Below, in pieces: positions 56,567 through 64,000 of a stretch of 64,000 nucleotides of DNA (position 1 is its first letter; each line of letters starts with the position of its first letter). This DNA is from Pseudomonas rhizoryzae. GTDB lineage: Bacteria > Pseudomonadota > Gammaproteobacteria > Pseudomonadales > Pseudomonadaceae. Position numbers and translations under genes: made by a program. The stretch covers positions 248,001 to 312,000 of the forward strand of contig NZ_SULM01000005.1 of NCBI RefSeq assembly GCF_005250615.1. Reading direction: 5' to 3'. Under the pieces are notes generated by a model, which saw nothing but the letters and a program-made list of their open reading frames with translations, was not told the DNA's origin and made no database searches.

Positions 56567-59500
56567 TCAAAAATCGCGGCGATAGAAGAAATCCAGGGAG
56601 TTGGCCAGACCGGTGGCGATTTCCAGATAGAGCCGGCGCGTGAGCTGATAGCGCAGCGACACGGTGGTGGCCGAATCGAAGACACCGACCCCATAACGCA
56701 CGGAGAGCCGGTCGGTGAGATTGCCCGACGCGACGACGCTGGTCTTGTCGCCTGACCCCGCCGTATCCAGCTGGAAGTTCTGGATGCCCAAACGCTGCGC
56801 CAGCTCTCCCGCCGTCCCGGAGCTTCCCGCCAGGCCCAGGGCCAGAGCGGCTTGACCGAGGACGTTGTTATCGGCGTTGCCACTGGACAACGGCCGCCCC
56901 AGTACCAGATAGGACAATGCCTGCTCCTGGCTCATGCTCGGCTCGGAGAACACCTCGATGCGCGGCTGCTGGACGAAGCCCGACAGTCGTAGACCCGCGG
57001 TGACGTTCTGGTCTTGCAGCACCCGTACCGCCTCGACGTCGATATAGGGCTGACTGATTGGCCCCTGGAAGAACAGCCGCGCCCGCCGCAGGCTCAGGCG
57101 TTGGCCATAGGCGTTATAGCGGCCATTGCGCAGATTCAGCTCGCCGCGGGTATCGAGGTTGTCGCCGATGTGCACCTTGCCGACGATCTCGGCGGAGAGG
57201 CCGAAGGCTTCGAAGGTGAGCTTGTCGGAGCCCACCAGCACGTCCACGTCCATGGCGATCTGCAACGGCTGCTGCCGGGCGGGGGCTTCCTGGCCCACGA
57301 TGACGGCATCGTCGGACACCTTCACCGTGGACGGTGGCAACTGCTGGATCTGGATATGCCCGCGCGGCACTCGCACCTCGCCGGTCAGGGCGAGGCGGCC
57401 ATCCTGCATCAGGATCTTGAGATTGGGCGCTACCTCGAGCTGCGCATAGGGCTCGACATCCACCGGCAACTTGTCACCGGTCACCGCAACGTTGACGTCC
57501 AGGCCCTGGGCCCAGCCGACGCTACCCTGGATCTGGCCACGTCCTTGGCTGCCGCTGCGCCAACCGCCGTCGAGGATGGCGGTATCGCCCTGGATGCGTG
57601 CGGTGAGGTTGAGATCCTGCAGGCGGGTGGGCACGCTGCCACCGCCGATGTCGCCGCCACTGAGCTGGAGCTGCCCATTGACCCGTGGCTCCAGCAGCGT
57701 GCCACCCAGCTCGCCCGAGCCATTGATCTTGCCGGCGAAGTGTTCGATGCCCTCGATGAAGGCCTTGCCCACCGCCAGGTTGAGGCCCTGCAGTTGGAAG
57801 CTGCCGGCCAGCGCTCGACGTGAATCGCGGGGATCCAGCTGGGCCTGGACGTTCAGCTGTCCCAGGTCGGTGCTGTTCAACTGCACCTGGGTGTCTATTC
57901 GCTGGGGCTGCAGGGCACTGTTCACGTCGAGAGTGGTATAGGTGAAGGTCTGCCATTGCCCGGCGGCGTCGCGCAGCTTGAGGCTACCCGGTCCCGCCTG
58001 CAGACGAACCTCACCCGTGGGCCCGGCGGCGGGCAAACGCAGGTCCACATCGCCATCCAGGGTGCCCTGCCAGGCCAGGTCCGGCGGCAACAGCGGTTGC
58101 AGACTGGCTAAGGGGAAGGCGCGTAAATGCCAGGCCAGGCGAGTGTCGGGCAGCAGTTGCTGATCATCGCCACAGAGGCTCGCCGCGCCCGAGCGCCAGC
58201 AGTGGCGACCCAGCTCCAACCGCCCATTGGCGAAGCGCTCGATGCGCGCCGGGTTTTGCAGCGTCCAGTTCTGCCCGCCCGCGGAGACCGCGCCGCGGGC
58301 GAGCTGGCCTTTCCAGTCGCCGTTGGTGGCCAGGGTACCGCTGGCGTCCAACGCCAGCGTCAGTTGTGGCCCCTTGAGGGTGAGGTCGGCCTGCTGCTGG
58401 CGGCGGTCGCCTTGGCCCGACAGCCGCAGCACGCCCAGGTCATGGCCGGCCGCCTGAAGGCCCTGGGCGGTCAGCTCCAGCTTGCCGCGCTGGCGGTCAT
58501 CGAGATCGGCGACCAGGTCGAGCGCAGCGATACGGTTGTCGGTGTAGGCGATTTGCCGGCCATTCAGCCGGAGCTGACCCGCGGGCGCCGCCAGGGTACC
58601 GCCCAGGTCGAGCCGGCCCTGCGCGCTGCCAGCGAGATCGGGCCAAAGCTGGCCGAGCCGACGCAGGTCCAGCTGCAGCTGTCCTTGCAGGCGCTGATCG
58701 AGAGCCCCCTGCCCCTGAATCCGGTTGTCACCCAGGCGCAGATCCAGTCGCGGCAGCTGCCACTGTTCGCCAGCACCCTTGGCCTGAAGCGCCAGGACAG
58801 CCGGCTGGTTGCGCAGGCGCCCCTTGAGGTCCAGCTCGGCCTCCGCTTGCAGGCGGCCATCCTTGAAGGCACCGGTGCTACGCAAGGGACCGGCCAGGCT
58901 GCCGGGCAGTTGGGCGACCCAGAAGGCCGGGTCGAGCCGGCTCACGTCCAGCGCGACCTGCCAACTGACGCCCTCGGCAAAGCCCAGATTGACCTTGCCC
59001 TGGGCGCGGCCCTGGCCGGCCTGGAGATCGAGGGACGGCAGGTTGAGCTGGGTGGTATCGCCGCTGAAGGGGCTGGCCAGGGTGAAGGCACCGGCCGGGC
59101 CGGTGGCGGCCGCCTGGAAGTTGCCGAGGTAGGCGCCATCGCGATAGCTCACCTCAGCCTGCAGCCGCTGCAGGCTCACCGGCGGCTCCGCCATTGGGTA
59201 CAGCCGCCGCCAGGGGAAGTCGCGCCAGTCCAGGGTGGCATCGGCGGCAAAGCCCTGCTGCCAATCAAGCTTCCCGGCTAGTACCACGCGCTGCTCGGGC
59301 TTGGCCTGCAAACGCAGCGCGGCGATCTGCGCACCCTTGGCGTCGACCCGGCCATCCAGGTCGAGGGCTACCAGACCGCCCTCACCCGGCAATTGCGCCT
59401 GGCCGACCAGGGCGTAGCCGGCGACAAGATCGCCACGGGCGGTGAGCTTGAGGTCATTCAGCCGCAAGGTCTCAGGCAGACTGGGCGCCGCCTTGAAGCC

Positions 59501-60256
59501 ATTCGCGACCAGTTGCAGATCGGCCGGCACATGCTCGACCAGCGGCTCGAGGGTACCGGTCAGTCGTCCCGGCAGATAGCCGCTGCTGTCGGCGGCCAGA
59601 TGCAGGGTCTTTTGCAGCTCGCCGTCGATCTCTAGTGCCAGCGACCAGGGCGCCTGGTCGGGCGCCGGCAAGCCAAGGGTGCCACTGAGTTGCAGTGGCC
59701 AGTCGCCACTGGGCTGCAGGTGCCCCTGGGTGTCCAGCGTCAGACCGTAGGCCGCGCCAGCTAGGCGCTCGATGGCGATGCCGTCGGCCTGCCAGCGGGC
59801 CTGCAATTGCAGATCACGGGCCTGTTCGGCACCGTTATAGAGGATCTGCCCTACACGCACCTCACCCAGTTGTACCCGGAGTGGCAGGCCCAGGGTCGGC
59901 AAGCGGATCGGGCCGCTGTTCTCTGGCGCCGACGTGGGGCTGGGCGCCTGCTCGATGGCGACCCGCGACGCCACCAGGGTATCGATGCACAGCTGCAGGC
60001 CGAGCAGGCAACGTGGACGCCAGGCGAAGTCGGGATCATCGACCGTCACCCGGGTAGTGCCACCCTCCCACACCAATTGCCGGGCTTGCCAGTGCCCGCC
60101 CAGGCGGCCCTGGAAGTCGGTCAGGGTCAGGCCAGGCACCAGACCGAGCATGGCGCGCCCTAGGCTGGCGTTACTCAAGACGAGCACCAGCAGCAGAATC
60201 AGGGCGCCGATAAGGGTCGCCAGCACACCGAGGATGACACCGCCTACCGACTTCAC
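56567..60256 (-). CDS. tamB: Translocation and assembly module protein TamB
   Basis: A 1229-residue inner-membrane-anchored protein that bridges the periplasm to TamA and is linked to outer-membrane protein insertion and lipid transport. One N-terminal helix (about 5-28) precedes long beta-rich repeats and the conserved C-terminal DUF490 region (LALTGEVRVPRGHIQIQQLPPSTVKVSDDAVIVG, GRYNAYGQRLSLRRARLFFQGPISQPYIDVEAVR, SEPSMSQEQALSYLVLGRPLSSG, ending FFYRRDF). Translation starts at a GTG that overlaps the tamA stop (GTGA). Confidence 0.93.
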   Translation of the reverse strand: MKSVGGVILGVLATLIGALILLLVLVLSNASLGRAMLGLVPGLTLTDFQGRLGGHWQARQLVWEGGTTRVTVDDPDFAWRPRCLLGLQLCIDTLVASRVAIEQAPSPTSAPENSGPIRLPTLGLPLRVQLGEVRVGQILYNGAEQARDLQLQARWQADGIAIERLAGAAYGLTLDTQGHLQPSGDWPLQLSGTLGLPAPDQAPWSLALEIDGELQKTLHLAADSSGYLPGRLTGTLEPLVEHVPADLQLVANGFKAAPSLPETLRLNDLKLTARGDLVAGYALVGQAQLPGEGGLVALDLDGRVDAKGAQIAALRLQAKPEQRVVLAGKLDWQQGFAADATLDWRDFPWRRLYPMAEPPVSLQRLQAEVSYRDGAYLGNFQAAATGPAGAFTLASPFSGDTTQLNLPSLDLQAGQGRAQGKVNLGFAEGVSWQVALDVSRLDPAFWVAQLPGSLAGPLRSTGAFKDGRLQAEAELDLKGRLRNQPAVLALQAKGAGEQWQLPRLDLRLGDNRIQGQGALDQRLQGQLQLDLRRLGQLWPDLAGSAQGRLDLGGTLAAPAGQLRLNGRQIAYTDNRIAALDLVADLDDRQRGKLELTAQGLQAAGHDLGVLRLSGQGDRRQQQADLTLKGPQLTLALDASGTLATNGDWKGQLARGAVSAGGQNWTLQNPARIERFANGRLELGRHCWRSGAASLCGDDQQLLPDTRLAWHLRAFPLASLQPLLPPDLAWQGTLDGDVDLRLPAAGPTGEVRLQAGPGSLKLRDAAGQWQTFTYTTLDVNSALQPQRIDTQVQLNSTDLGQLNVQAQLDPRDSRRALAGSFQLQGLNLAVGKAFIEGIEHFAGKINGSGELGGTLLEPRVNGQLQLSGGDIGGGSVPTRLQDLNLTARIQGDTAILDGGWRSGSQGRGQIQGSVGWAQGLDVNVAVTGDKLPVDVEPYAQLEVAPNLKILMQDGRLALTGEVRVPRGHIQIQQLPPSTVKVSDDAVIVGQEAPARQQPLQIAMDVDVLVGSDKLTFEAFGLSAEIVGKVHIGDNLDTRGELNLRNGRYNAYGQRLSLRRARLFFQGPISQPYIDVEAVRVLQDQNVTAGLRLSGFVQQPRIEVFSEPSMSQEQALSYLVLGRPLSSGNADNNVLGQAALALGLAGSSGTAGELAQRLGIQNFQLDTAGSGDKTSVVASGNLTDRLSVRYGVGVFDSATTVSLRYQLTRRLYLEIATGLANSLDFFYRRDF

Positions 60257-61986
60257 AGCTCAGGTCCTATGGAAAAGTGCAGGCGAATGCCACCGGGTTC
60301 GTCGAGGGCATGGGCCAGATCCAGGCGGATGGGCCCCACTGGCGAGACCCAACGCACGCCCACGCCGACGCTGGTCTTGAGCTCGTAGTTATTGAGATCG
60401 TTGAAGGCGCTGCCCTGGTCGATGAAGGTCGCCAGGCGCCACTTGTCCATCAGCGGGTACTGATACTCGACGCTGCCGGCGACCAGGTAGCGGCCACCCA
60501 CGTAGTCACCCTCATCGTTCTCCGGCGACAGCGTCTGGTATTCGTAGCCGCGGACGCTCTGGTCGCCACCGGCGAAGAAGCGCAACGAGGGGGGGATCTT
60601 GTTGTAGCCGTTGGTGAAGTTGCCGCCCACCTGCAACCGTGCCAGGAAGCGATGCCCGTCCCCCACGGTGATCAGGCCGCGGGCCAGGGCCGTGGTATGG
60701 AGCATGTTGGCATCCGACAGCATGCCCTCCTTGGCGGCGGAAACACCGAATTGCAGCCGATAGCCGCGATGGGGATCGATGCGGTTGTCGCTGCGCAACA
60801 GGGAGAAATCCACGCCGGGCATCACCAGGTTGGAGGTGCCCTCGTCGTTACCCAGGCGGTAATTTTCGTTACGCCACTTGAGCGAGAGCACTCGCTCCCA
60901 GCCATTGGAGAACTTGCGGTGCCACTCGGGGCCCACGACCAGCAATTGACTGAGGGAATCGTCGTTGGCGATCTGCTCGTACTGGTAGCCACCGGCCAGG
61001 CGGAACTTGTCGTTGATCGGGTCCTGGCCCGGAATGTCATACCAGGTAGAGATACTCTGCCGCGGCGCCGATAACTCGGCCTCGGCGCCCAGGCTATGGC
61101 CTTGCGGGTTGAGCCAGTGGTTTTCCCAGGTGAATCTGAGGCGCGGCCCGACATCCGTGGAGTAGCCCGGACCGAAGCCGAAGGTACGCGGCTTGCGGGT
61201 ACGCAGGGTCACCGTCACCGGGACCACGGCCGCGCCCTCGGTCTTGGGATAGGTATCGATCCGGGCGCCATCGAAGAAACCGCTGGCGAGCAGGTTGCTC
61301 TGGAAATCGGCGATCAGCTCGGAGTCATAGGGCGTGCCCTCGCTGAAGGGCACCATGCGTTGCAACAGATCGGGATCGAAGGGCGCATCGCCCTCGAAGG
61401 AGACCTTGCCCAGCGTGAAGCGCGGACCGCTGTCGAACACCAGGTCGATGTCGGCGAAGCCGGTGGCGGGATCGATGCGTAGTTGGTGCTGGGTGAAGGT
61501 GCCACGGAAGAAGCCGTAACGTTGCGCCTGGTTCTGGATCAGGCTCTTGGCGTCTTCGTAGAGCCCCTGGTTCAGCGGCTGGCCGGGCTTGAGGCCGGCA
61601 GGTATCGGTTGCTGGAAGGCGGTAAGCCGACGTGCCGGGCCTTCGATGCGAATGATGACGTTGCGCAGTTTCACCGGCTCGCCCTGGTGAACCTTTATCA
61701 CCAACCGTGGCGTTTCACCCGGATCGACGTGGGTCTCGATCTGGGCGTGGTAGAAGCCCAGCGCCTCAGCCGCCTGCTGTGCCTGACGCTCTGCCACCGG
61801 GCGCAACCGCTGCAATGCGGCCGCATCGCGGCCCTCGACGGAGCCGATATAGTTCTGGATGTTCTCCTGCAGCGGAGCGTTGGCTGGATCGACCTGTACC
61901 CTGACTTCGGCCGGTGCCGCCCAGGCCATCCCGTGCAGACAACACACTCCAATCAAGGCGCGGCGTAGAGCGTTCGGACTATTCAT
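60253..61986 (-). CDS. tamA: Translocation and assembly module protein TamA
   Basis: A 577-residue outer-membrane Omp85-family protein. A signal peptide (cleavage near AWAAPA) is followed by three POTRA domains (about 25-260) and a 16-strand barrel with the family motifs GYSTDVGPRLRFTWENHWLN, FFAGGDQSVRGYEYQTLSP and the C-terminal VGVGVRWVSPVGPIRLDLAHALDE. The GxDQSVRGY (VRGY/F) motif marks the inner barrel loop. It pairs with TamB, whose start overlaps its stop. Confidence 0.94.
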   Translation of the reverse strand: MNSPNALRRALIGVCCLHGMAWAAPAEVRVQVDPANAPLQENIQNYIGSVEGRDAAALQRLRPVAERQAQQAAEALGFYHAQIETHVDPGETPRLVIKVHQGEPVKLRNVIIRIEGPARRLTAFQQPIPAGLKPGQPLNQGLYEDAKSLIQNQAQRYGFFRGTFTQHQLRIDPATGFADIDLVFDSGPRFTLGKVSFEGDAPFDPDLLQRMVPFSEGTPYDSELIADFQSNLLASGFFDGARIDTYPKTEGAAVVPVTVTLRTRKPRTFGFGPGYSTDVGPRLRFTWENHWLNPQGHSLGAEAELSAPRQSISTWYDIPGQDPINDKFRLAGGYQYEQIANDDSLSQLLVVGPEWHRKFSNGWERVLSLKWRNENYRLGNDEGTSNLVMPGVDFSLLRSDNRIDPHRGYRLQFGVSAAKEGMLSDANMLHTTALARGLITVGDGHRFLARLQVGGNFTNGYNKIPPSLRFFAGGDQSVRGYEYQTLSPENDEGDYVGGRYLVAGSVEYQYPLMDKWRLATFIDQGSAFNDLNNYELKTSVGVGVRWVSPVGPIRLDLAHALDEPGGIRLHFSIGPEL

Positions 61987-62107
61987 ACAGGGATGCTAAC
62001 GGGCGTTGCGCTCTCAGACAAACGGATGGCCCAAGGGTTCGCTCCGCTGCCGTTTCGCCACGAATTCACCAAATAGGCTAGGATCATCCTTTTTCAGAGC
62101 AGCCTCC

Positions 62108-62920
62108 ATGAAAGTAATCTGCTTCAATATCAACGGCTTGCGAGCAAGACCTCACCAGCTTTCTGCCATCATCGAGCGCTACGACCCGGACGTGATCGGG
62201 CTCCAGGAAACCAAGGTCTCGGACGATCAGTTTCCCCAGGCGGAAATCGAGGCGCTGGGCTACCACGTGCACTACCACGGCCAGAAGGGTCACTATGGCG
62301 TGGCCCTGCTGTCGCGCCTGGCACCGCTGGAGTTGCACAAAGGCTTCCCCGATGACGGCGAAGAGTCCCAGAAAAGATTCATCTATGGCGTCTTCGCTGA
62401 CCGTCAGGGCCAGCCGCTGGTTGTCATGAATGGCTATTTTCCCCAGGGCGAGAACATCGCGCACCCCACGAAATTTCCTGGAAAGAGGAAGTTCTATGCG
62501 GATCTTCAGAAATTACTTGAGGAGCGTTTTTCCGCCGACACCCCTTTGCTGCTCATGGGTGACTTCAATATCTCCGCCCAGGATCACGACATCGGCATCG
62601 GTGCCGCCAATGCCAAGCGTTGGCTGAGAACCGGCGCCTGCAGCTTCCAGCCGGAAGAACGTGAATGGATGCAGCGACTCCTCGACTGGGGCCTGATCGA
62701 CAGCTATCGCCACCTGCATCCGGACGTGGACGACCGCTTCAGCTGGTTCCCCTATCGCAGCCGGGGCTTCGAAGACGAGCCCAAGCGGGGGCTACGCATC
62801 GACACCATCCTGGCCTCGCGGGCACTACGGGAGCGCATCCTGTCCGCCGGCGTGGACTACGATATCCGCGGCATGGAGAAGCCCTCCGACCATGCGCCGA
62901 TATGGCTCGAATTGACCTGA
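62108..62920 (+). CDS. xthA: Exodeoxyribonuclease III
   Basis: A 270-residue AP endonuclease/3'-exonuclease for base-excision repair. The active-site blocks of the family are visible: [65 protein letters not shown] and [13 protein letters not shown] (terminal Asp-His pair). The ATG at 62108 begins [11 protein letters not shown], the normal ExoIII N-terminus; an upstream in-frame start is rejected. Divergent from tamA with a short spacer. Confidence 0.95.
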   Translation: MKVICFNINGLRARPHQLSAIIERYDPDVIGLQETKVSDDQFPQAEIEALGYHVHYHGQKGHYGVALLSRLAPLELHKGFPDDGEESQKRFIYGVFADRQGQPLVVMNGYFPQGENIAHPTKFPGKRKFYADLQKLLEERFSADTPLLLMGDFNISAQDHDIGIGAANAKRWLRTGACSFQPEEREWMQRLLDWGLIDSYRHLHPDVDDRFSWFPYRSRGFEDEPKRGLRIDTILASRALRERILSAGVDYDIRGMEKPSDHAPIWLELT

Positions 62921-62990
62921 GGAGCTGTAACCTTCACGTCATCGACCCCCCCTAAGGTGGCGGCCTCGTCGTAGGTTCGAGGCCCGACCC

Positions 62991-64000
62991 ATGAATTGCT
63001 CCGCCCCGGTAATCCGCCGTGTTTTGCTACGGCGAGCGGTGCTCACGCTGCTGCCCCTCATTGCGCCCGCGCTGTTCGCTGCCGAGCCGGGAACCACCCT
63101 TTTGCGCCTGCAGGGCTCCAATACGGTGAATGCCGATCTGGGACCACGGCTGGTAGCAGGACTGCTGGCCGAAAGAGGCTACGGCAATCAGCGCCTGGAG
63201 CCCACCGGCGTGCTGGATGAATGGCGGCTGATGGCCCGCGCCCCGGACGGTAGCACGGTGGCGGTGCAGATCGCCGCTCACGGCACCGGGACCGGCTTTG
63301 CCGCCTTGGCCAACCGGACGACAGATGTGGCGGCCGCTTCGCGCCCCATCAACGACAATGAAGCAACCACGCTCGCCACGCTGGGCGATCTACGCAGCAG
63401 GGACGCCGAATATGTGATTGGCCTGGATGGCCTGGCGATCATCGTGCATCCCGGCAATCCACTGCGCGAGCTCGATCTACAACAGTTGGCGCAGATTTTC
63501 GCGGGCGACGTCAGCGATTGGCAGCAACTGGGCGGTAAGCCCGGGCCTATCCATCTCTACGCCCGGGACGATCGCTCAGGCACCTATGACACCTTTCGCG
63601 AGCTGGTGCTCACCCCGGCGGGTAAGCGGCTGAACCAGAACGCCAAGCGCTACGAATCCAACGAAGAACTGGCGCAGCGGGTAATGGGTGATCCCGCCGG
63701 CATCGGCTTCACCAGCCTGGCGGCCGCTGCCAAGTTGCCGACGCTCGCCCTGCGTGATGGCGAAGGCCAGGCCATCGCCCCTAGCGAGGCGAGTGTCGCG
63801 ACCGAAGACTATCCTCTGGCACGGCGGCTGTTCCTCTATGCCCCTCCCGGCCAAGGCTCCGACTGGGTCAAGGGACTGCTGGAGTTCAGCCAGACCGCCG
63901 CTGGGCAGGCGGCGGTGCAACAAAGCGGCTTCGTCGCCCAGCGCATAGCGCCGCTCAGGATCACCGCCACGGCCGGCATGCCGCCCGCCTATGCCGAACT
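62991..64000 (+). CDS. PstS-like phosphate-type binding protein, 3' end outside window
   Basis: The frame is open from the ATG at 62991 to the window edge (336 codons seen). A signal peptide ends near AALFA|AEPG around residue 32. The next 250 residues match the PBP-like (PstS family) fold: LRLQGSNTVNADLGPRLVAGLL, VAAASRPINDNE, YVIGLDGLAIIVHPGNPLRELDLQQLAQIFAGDVSDW, YARDDRSGTYDTFRELVL and GIGFTSLAAAA. In pseudomonads, proteins of this form often continue into an OmpA-like domain, but that part is not visible. No pst transporter gene is nearby. Confidence 0.82.
   Translation, partial: MNCSAPVIRRVLLRRAVLTLLPLIAPALFAAEPGTTLLRLQGSNTVNADLGPRLVAGLLAERGYGNQRLEPTGVLDEWRLMARAPDGSTVAVQIAAHGTGTGFAALANRTTDVAAASRPINDNEATTLATLGDLRSRDAEYVIGLDGLAIIVHPGNPLRELDLQQLAQIFAGDVSDWQQLGGKPGPIHLYARDDRSGTYDTFRELVLTPAGKRLNQNAKRYESNEELAQRVMGDPAGIGFTSLAAAAKLPTLALRDGEGQAIAPSEASVATEDYPLARRLFLYAPPGQGSDWVKGLLEFSQTAAGQAAVQQSGFVAQRIAPLRITATAGMPPAYAE

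Overview
The window reads as a chromosomal segment of a Pseudomonas species. The evidence is high-GC coding sequence, Pseudomonas-type proteins throughout (OprD porin, RssB/RssC pair, MuxABC-OpmB-type pump, PA2817-family protein, a CysI-DUF934 pair) and gene order that, from memory, resembles P. aeruginosa blocks (dusA-tal-rssC-rssB-PilZ-mlaA; queF-yadGH; muxABC-opmB...tpx...tamBA-xthA). The species cannot be fixed from sequence reading alone; a P. oryzihabitans-like relative is only a guess.

Region 1 (1-7.4 kb) is an aromatic catabolism cluster: benB (cut by the window edge), benA, an XylS/BenR-type activator, catA, catC and catB on the minus strand, and catR divergent from catB. Benzoate would be dihydroxylated, converted to catechol, cleaved to cis,cis-muconate and passed towards the beta-ketoadipate pathway. 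A well-formed XylS/BenR double box lies upstream of benA and overlaps the end of benR. An OprD-family porin follows.

Region 2 (7.4-16.9 kb) is the accessory part. It holds an AT-rich gene-poor stretch, a four-gene peptide/metal-chelate ABC importer with a Zur-like palindrome upstream, an 880-bp intergenic region with a perfect CRP/Vfr-type palindrome, a membrane diguanylate cyclase, an orphan NYN-domain protein and a broken integrase. The integrase fragment sits against the 5' end of dusA, a known integration hotspot, so part of this region looks like a decayed island.

Region 3 (16.9-36 kb) is mostly core: dusA, tal, the rssB-rssC sigma-S control pair, a PilZ protein, mlaA, DUF4404, queF, a YadGH-type exporter, a PA2817-family gene, nfuA, a 140-bp palindromic MITE-like repeat, a PAS-GGDEF cyclase coupled to a REC-CheC protein, metH, a PQQ-type sugar dehydrogenase, DUF1883, an RlmN/Cfr-family radical SAM paralogue, and small unknowns.

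Region 4 (36-44 kb) holds a ferrous-iron uptake operon (efeU, efeO, efeB and an extra M75 protein) behind a Fur-like site, and cysI with its DUF934 partner. Region 5 (44-64 kb) holds acuI, sohB, an SCP2 protein, an RND tripartite pump operon (muxA-muxB-muxC-opmB) with a divergent outer-membrane-factor remnant and REP-like sequence behind it, tpx, tamA-tamB, xthA, and a PstS-like binding protein cut by the right edge. No tRNA, rRNA or CRISPR array was seen.
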